A stretch of DNA of 28,397 nucleotides from an uncultured Bacillaceae bacterium (lineage in GTDB: Bacteria > Bacillota > Bacilli > Bacillales > Caldibacillaceae). Position 1 is the stretch's first letter, and each line of letters starts with the position of its first letter. Shown one piece after another: positions 25,054 to 28,397 of the stretch. Location of the stretch: NCBI GenBank assembly GCA_937934645.1, contig CALGYZ010000037.1, positions 1-28,397 on the forward strand, read 5' to 3'. The translations under genes and the position numbers were made by a program. Below the pieces are notes generated by a model that saw nothing but the letters and a program-made list of their open reading frames with translations, did no database searches and was not told where the DNA came from.

Positions 25054-25208
25054 AGAGTCCAACAGAATTACCGGAGGTTGCCGTGTATTCGTTCCGGTGT
25101 ATTTTTAACTATTCAAAAATTGTTTTTTGTTTTGAATTCTGCAGTTGAAAAAACAAATTTACATAATTGAAAATTACATTATTAACAAAAATATCCTTGA
25201 AAAATAAT

Positions 25209-25222
25209 CGAATGGATGTTCG
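25209..25222. promoter_or_regulatory. LexA (SOS) box of recA
   Basis: CGAATGGATGTTCG matches the Bacillus LexA/DinR pattern CGAAC-N4-GTTCG with one mismatch. It sits 9 bases upstream of the recA -35 hexamer, as expected for SOS control. Confidence 0.82.
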
Positions 25223-25231
25223 TTAAAATGC

Positions 25232-25260
25232 TTGGCAAGTGACGTAAAAAAGTATATAGT
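25232..25260 (+). promoter_or_regulatory. Sigma-A promoter of recA
   Basis: TTGGCA (25232-25237) and TATAGT (25255-25260), each 5 of 6 to consensus, have a 17-base spacer. The leader to the GTG start is about 50 bases. Confidence 0.75.
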
Positions 25261-25317
25261 ATTAATAGGTTTCTAAACAATAAAGCTACTTTTATAAATA
25301 TAAAGGGAGGAAATTAC

Positions 25318-26376
25318 GTGAGTGACCGTCAACAAGCCTTGGAACAGGCATTAAAACAAATTGAAAAGCAATTTGGTAAAGGTTCCATCATGAAATTGGG
25401 GGAACAAGCAGAAACACGGGTATCCACAGTCCCGAGCGGCTCGATCGCATTGGATATCGCTCTTGGCGTAGGGGGATATCCGCGGGGACGGGTAATCGAG
25501 ATATACGGACCGGAAAGTTCGGGTAAAACGACCGTAGCCCTGCATGCAATCGCAGAAGTGCAAAAACAAGGCGGGCAGGCTGCATTTATTGACGCTGAAC
25601 ACGCCCTTGACCCGACATATGCCCAAAAGCTTGGTGTGAATATTGATGAACTTCTTTTATCCCAACCGGATACCGGGGAACAAGCGCTTGAAATTGCTGA
25701 AGCCCTGGTACGCAGCGGTGCCGTTGACATTATCGTTGTTGACTCGGTAGCAGCGCTTGTACCGAAAGCCGAAATTGAAGGAGAAATGGGAGACTCCCAT
25801 GTCGGTTTGCAGGCGCGTCTCATGTCCCAAGCTTTGCGGAAGTTATCCGGTGCAATTAGCAAATCCAAAACTATTGCAATTTTCATCAACCAAATCCGGG
25901 AAAAAGTCGGGATTATGTTCGGAAACCCGGAAACAACACCGGGAGGCCGTGCACTTAAATTTTACAGCACAATCCGTCTTGAAGTCCGCCGGGCAGAACA
26001 AATTAAACAGGGAAATGAAATGATCGGAAACCGTACAAAAATTAAAGTCGTAAAAAATAAAGTCGCTCCGCCGTTTAAGACAGCTGAAGTTGATATTATG
26101 TACGGGGAAGGAATATCCCTTGAAGGGGAGATTATTGATATTGGGGCGGAATTGGAAATTATCCAGAAGAGTGGTTCCTGGTATTCTTACGAAGGGGAAA
26201 GAGTAGGACAAGGCCGGGAAAATGCAAAAATGTTTTTGAAAGAAAATCCGGATATTAAACTTGAGATTTTAAACAAGATTCGGGAACATTACGGTATGGA
26301 AAAAATAGAACATGGCGCTCAGCCTGACGGGGACGATTCTGAATTAATAAGCCAGGAGGAACTGGAATTAGAATAA
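25318..26376 (+). CDS. recA: Recombinase A
   Basis: This 352-residue DNA strand-exchange protein and LexA co-protease has Walker A GPESSGKT (64-71), Walker B IIVVDSVAAL (near 140), loop L1 GEMGDSHVGLQAR, and loop L2 INQIREKVGIMFGNPETTPGG. The C-terminal tail is acidic (DGDDSELISQEELELE), as usual. The start is GTG 25318 with GGGAGG 7 bases upstream. It is monocistronic, with an SOS box and strong promoter before it and a terminator after it. In B. subtilis recA follows cinA; here ddh is divergent upstream instead. Confidence 0.99.
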   Translation: MSDRQQALEQALKQIEKQFGKGSIMKLGEQAETRVSTVPSGSIALDIALGVGGYPRGRVIEIYGPESSGKTTVALHAIAEVQKQGGQAAFIDAEHALDPTYAQKLGVNIDELLLSQPDTGEQALEIAEALVRSGAVDIIVVDSVAALVPKAEIEGEMGDSHVGLQARLMSQALRKLSGAISKSKTIAIFINQIREKVGIMFGNPETTPGGRALKFYSTIRLEVRRAEQIKQGNEMIGNRTKIKVVKNKVAPPFKTAEVDIMYGEGISLEGEIIDIGAELEIIQKSGSWYSYEGERVGQGRENAKMFLKENPDIKLEILNKIREHYGMEKIEHGAQPDGDDSELISQEELELE

Positions 26377-26382
26377 TGAAGG

Positions 26383-26425
26383 AGGACTATCATTTTGTTG
26401 AGAAACAATTGATAGTCCTTTTTTA
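26383..26425 (+). terminator. recA terminator
   Basis: A long hairpin AGGACTATCA / TGATAGTCCT, extended by TTGTT-GAGA-AACAA at the top, is followed by TTTTTT. It starts 7 bases after the recA stop. Confidence 0.92.
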
Positions 26426-26448
26426 TATGGTCTTCAAAACACCTTGAC

Positions 26449-26477
26449 TTGACAATAAAATTTCGCACCTTTAAAAT
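26449..26477 (+). promoter_or_regulatory. Sigma-A promoter of rny
   Basis: A perfect TTGACA (26449-26454) and TAAAAT (26472-26477) are 17 bases apart. The start site near 26484 gives an unusually long leader of about 180 bases. Confidence 0.75.
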
Positions 26478-26502
26478 TAATATGTATATTTTCATTTTTT
26501 TA

Positions 26503-26607
26503 CAGTACCTGATGACAGTGCTTCGCTAATGAACAATTAGCATTCCGATCGGGGAACTGGTCATAGACGTCGCCTAAAAAAGGCGTAATAATGATCAAAA
26601 AGTACTG
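26503..26607 (+). promoter_or_regulatory. Candidate structured 5' leader RNA of rny
   Basis: The leader can form a closed multi-helix fold: CAGTAC (26503-26508) pairs with GTACTG (26602-26607). Inside, ATGACAGT (26512-26519) pairs with ACTGGTCAT (26556-26564, one bulge), GCTAAT with ATTAGC (26525-26530/26536-26541), and CGCC with GGCG (26571-26574/26582-26585). GGTCAT (26559-26564) can also pair with ATGATC (26591-26596), which would compete with the first arrangement. It matches no riboswitch class I know. No T-run follows, so a terminator mechanism is unlikely. Confidence 0.4.
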
Positions 26608-26663
26608 GAAAATGTGTATACCGACACGAATGAACTGACAAGTTTACAGCAAGAGGAGGTGAA

Positions 26664-28229
26664 ATGATGGATTTAGCAATACAAATCATCATCTCCATTT
26701 TGCTTCTGATCGTCGGTGTTGTTGCTGGTTATTTTATTCGTAAATCCATTGCTGAACAGAAAATAGCAGGCGCAAGGGATGCTGCCGAGAAAATTATTGA
26801 AGATGCAAAACGGGAAGCAGAATCCCTGAAGAAAGAAGCCTTGCTGGAAGCAAAGGATGAGATTCACAAACTTCGTACCGAAACGGAACAGGAACTGCGT
26901 GAACGAAGAAACGAACTGCAAAGACAGGAAAACCGTTTATTGCAAAAAGAAGAGAATCTTGACCGTAAAGATGAACTTTTAGATAAGCGCGAAGCTATGT
27001 TAGATGAAAAGGATGATTCTCTAAAACAAAGACAACAGCATATTGAAGAGATGGAAAGCAAAGTGGAAGAGATGGTTCAGAAACAGCAGGACGAGCTTGA
27101 GCGCATTTCCGGCCTGACAAAAGAGCAGGCAAAGAACGTCATACTGGAACGGGTTGAAAAAGAACTTTCCCACGATATTGCAGTGATGGTAAAAGAAGCA
27201 GAAATGCGCGCAAAAGAGGAAGTAGACAAGAAAGCCAAGGAAATCCTCTCACTGGCCATCCAACGATGTGCTGCCGATCACGTTGCCGAAACAACTGTAT
27301 CTGTTGTGAACCTGCCAAACGACGAAATGAAAGGACGGATTATCGGGCGGGAAGGTCGGAATATCCGTACCCTCGAAACATTAACCGGAATTGATTTGAT
27401 TATTGATGATACTCCGGAGGCAGTTATTCTTTCGGGTTTTGACCCGATCCGCCGTGAAACAGCCCGCATTGCACTGGAAAAATTAGTCCAGGATGGCAGA
27501 ATTCACCCCGCAAGAATTGAAGAAATGGTTGATAAAGCAAGACGTGAAGTGGATGAACACATCCGTGAAGTCGGTGAACAAACCACTTTTGAAGTTGGTG
27601 TGCACGGTCTGCATCCGGATTTAATCAAAATTCTGGGCCGGTTAAAATATCGGACAAGCTACGGACAGAACGTGTTAAATCATTCTATTGAGGTTGCCCA
27701 TTTAGCCGGTATTATGGCAGCAGAATTGGGTGAGGATGTAGCTTTGGCAAAACGCGCGGGTCTTTTGCATGATATCGGTAAAGCCGTAGATCATGAAGTT
27801 GAAGGCAGCCATGTTGAAATTGGAGTAGAACTGGCAACGAAATACAAAGAACATGAAGTCGTGATTAACAGTATTTCATCACACCATGGGGATACCGAAC
27901 CAACATCGGTAATATCCGTTTTAGTTGCTGCGGCGGATGCCCTGTCAGCTGCAAGACCCGGAGCGAGAAGCGAAACATTGGAAAGCTATATCCGCCGGCT
28001 GGAAAAGCTTGAAGAGATCACCGAGTCTTATGATGGTGTGGAAAAGTCCTATGCCATCCAGGCAGGAAGGGAAGTCCGCATCATTGTAAAACCGGATGAA
28101 ATCGATGATATCGAAGCACACCGGTTGGCAAGGGATATACGGAAAAAAATCGAAAGTGAACTCGATTATCCGGGTCAAATTAAAGTTACGGTTATACGTG
28201 AAACCCGAGCAGTTGAATATGCAAAATGA
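26664..28229 (+). CDS. rny: Ribonuclease Y
   Basis: This 521-residue membrane-anchored endoribonuclease starts mRNA decay in Firmicutes. It has one N-terminal membrane segment (about 6-25), a long charged coiled coil (about 30-200), a KH RNA-binding domain with GRIIGREGRN (224-233), and an HD metal-dependent catalytic domain with HSIEVAHLAG, LLHDIGKAVDHE (His369-Asp370) and ISSHHGD. Length matches B. subtilis RNase Y (520). A perfect AGGAGGTGA precedes two adjacent ATGs; the second (26667) has the better 7-base spacing and would remove one Met. In B. subtilis the next gene is ymdB; here the next gene would begin just beyond the window. Confidence 0.98.
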   Translation: MMDLAIQIIISILLLIVGVVAGYFIRKSIAEQKIAGARDAAEKIIEDAKREAESLKKEALLEAKDEIHKLRTETEQELRERRNELQRQENRLLQKEENLDRKDELLDKREAMLDEKDDSLKQRQQHIEEMESKVEEMVQKQQDELERISGLTKEQAKNVILERVEKELSHDIAVMVKEAEMRAKEEVDKKAKEILSLAIQRCAADHVAETTVSVVNLPNDEMKGRIIGREGRNIRTLETLTGIDLIIDDTPEAVILSGFDPIRRETARIALEKLVQDGRIHPARIEEMVDKARREVDEHIREVGEQTTFEVGVHGLHPDLIKILGRLKYRTSYGQNVLNHSIEVAHLAGIMAAELGEDVALAKRAGLLHDIGKAVDHEVEGSHVEIGVELATKYKEHEVVINSISSHHGDTEPTSVISVLVAAADALSAARPGARSETLESYIRRLEKLEEITESYDGVEKSYAIQAGREVRIIVKPDEIDDIEAHRLARDIRKKIESELDYPGQIKVTVIRETRAVEYAK

Positions 28230-28236
28230 TTTTATG

Positions 28237-28305
28237 GGACGATTCAGCTTTTGAACCCGGGGAACCATTGCCCGCCGGGTCCCGAAGCATGAATCGTCCT
28301 TTTTT
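28237..28305 (+). terminator. Terminator after rny
   Basis: GGACGATTCA (28237-28246) pairs with TGAATCGTCC (28290-28299), with a second GC-rich stem ACCCGG/CCGGGT inside, followed by TTTTTT. Confidence 0.9.
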
Positions 28306-28344
28306 GTCCGGACTTTTTACTTAATACGTATATATTTATATTTA

Positions 28345-28397
28345 TGTTAAAATATAAACTATGTTAAACAAATATACGCAAGAATAGAAAGGAAGAA
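28345..28397 (+). promoter_or_regulatory. Candidate promoter and ribosome binding site of the next gene
   Basis: An extended -10 element (TGT-TAAAAT, 28345-28353) is followed by AAAGGAAG (28388-28395) at the window edge. The start codon would lie just outside. By comparison with B. subtilis the gene could be ymdB, but nothing of it is visible. Confidence 0.35.

Noticed and set aside
25083..25148. 21-codon frame starting GTG with GGAGG 5 bases upstream, between ddh and recA
   Set aside because: The ribosome binding site is good, but the frame is very short, no promoter is seen, and the Phe/Cys-rich product looks like AT-rich noise.
25329..25889. Long minus-strand reading frame (186 codons) inside recA
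   Set aside because: It is fully antisense to recA, Ser/Cys/Ala-rich as expected from the opposite strand of a conserved gene, and has no ribosome binding site.

Overview
The window is an AT-rich stretch of a spore-forming Bacillaceae-type Firmicute chromosome. The evidence is Bacillus-style S-box control, perfect AGGAGG ribosome binding sites, frequent GTG/TTG starts, a YhcN/YlaJ-type spore lipoprotein, a recA-rny neighbourhood, and RecA and RNase Y proteins of typical Bacillus form. No transposases, CRISPR arrays, rRNA or tRNA genes were seen.

Layout. (1) 1-5860: a short unrecognised gene on the minus strand, then a SAM-I riboswitch driving yitJ-metH, a complete methyl-folate-to-methionine module. 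(2) 5868-9235: ilvD on the minus strand, a HAD phosphatase on the plus strand, and a spore-lipoprotein-like gene on the minus strand. (3) 9320-21967: the centrepiece, a flavin-based extracellular electron transfer (EET) locus of the Listeria type. A minus-strand run reads pplA, fmnB, dmkA, ecfA1, ecfA2, fmnA. A divergent plus-strand run reads ndh2, eetA, eetB, dmkB. These are followed by a second divergent pplA/ndh2 pair. (4) 22035-23780: a soluble globin-coupled chemoreceptor with a C-terminal zinc-binding (CZB) domain. (5) 23987-28397: meso-diaminopimelate dehydrogenase on the minus strand, then recA with a LexA box, rny with a long structured leader, and probably the 5' region of the next gene.

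How the genes work together (family knowledge plus inference). Ndh2 would oxidise NADH and pass electrons to a demethylmenaquinone pool made by DmkA and DmkB. EetA and EetB would help carry electrons across the membrane. PplA, a lipoprotein with two covalently bound FMN groups attached by FmnB, would carry them to outside acceptors. The ECF module would supply flavin to the outside.

Two features stand out. The pplA/ndh2 pair is present twice in the same relative orientation. Both Ndh2 proteins also carry an SGA[S/T] sequence at identical residue positions 490-493, in a loop predicted to face outward. It resembles the FMN-attachment motif of PplA but lacks that motif's last Ser/Thr. A perfect TTGTGA-N6-TCACAA palindrome just downstream of the probable pplA start site suggests redox control by a Rex- or Fnr/CRP-type regulator.
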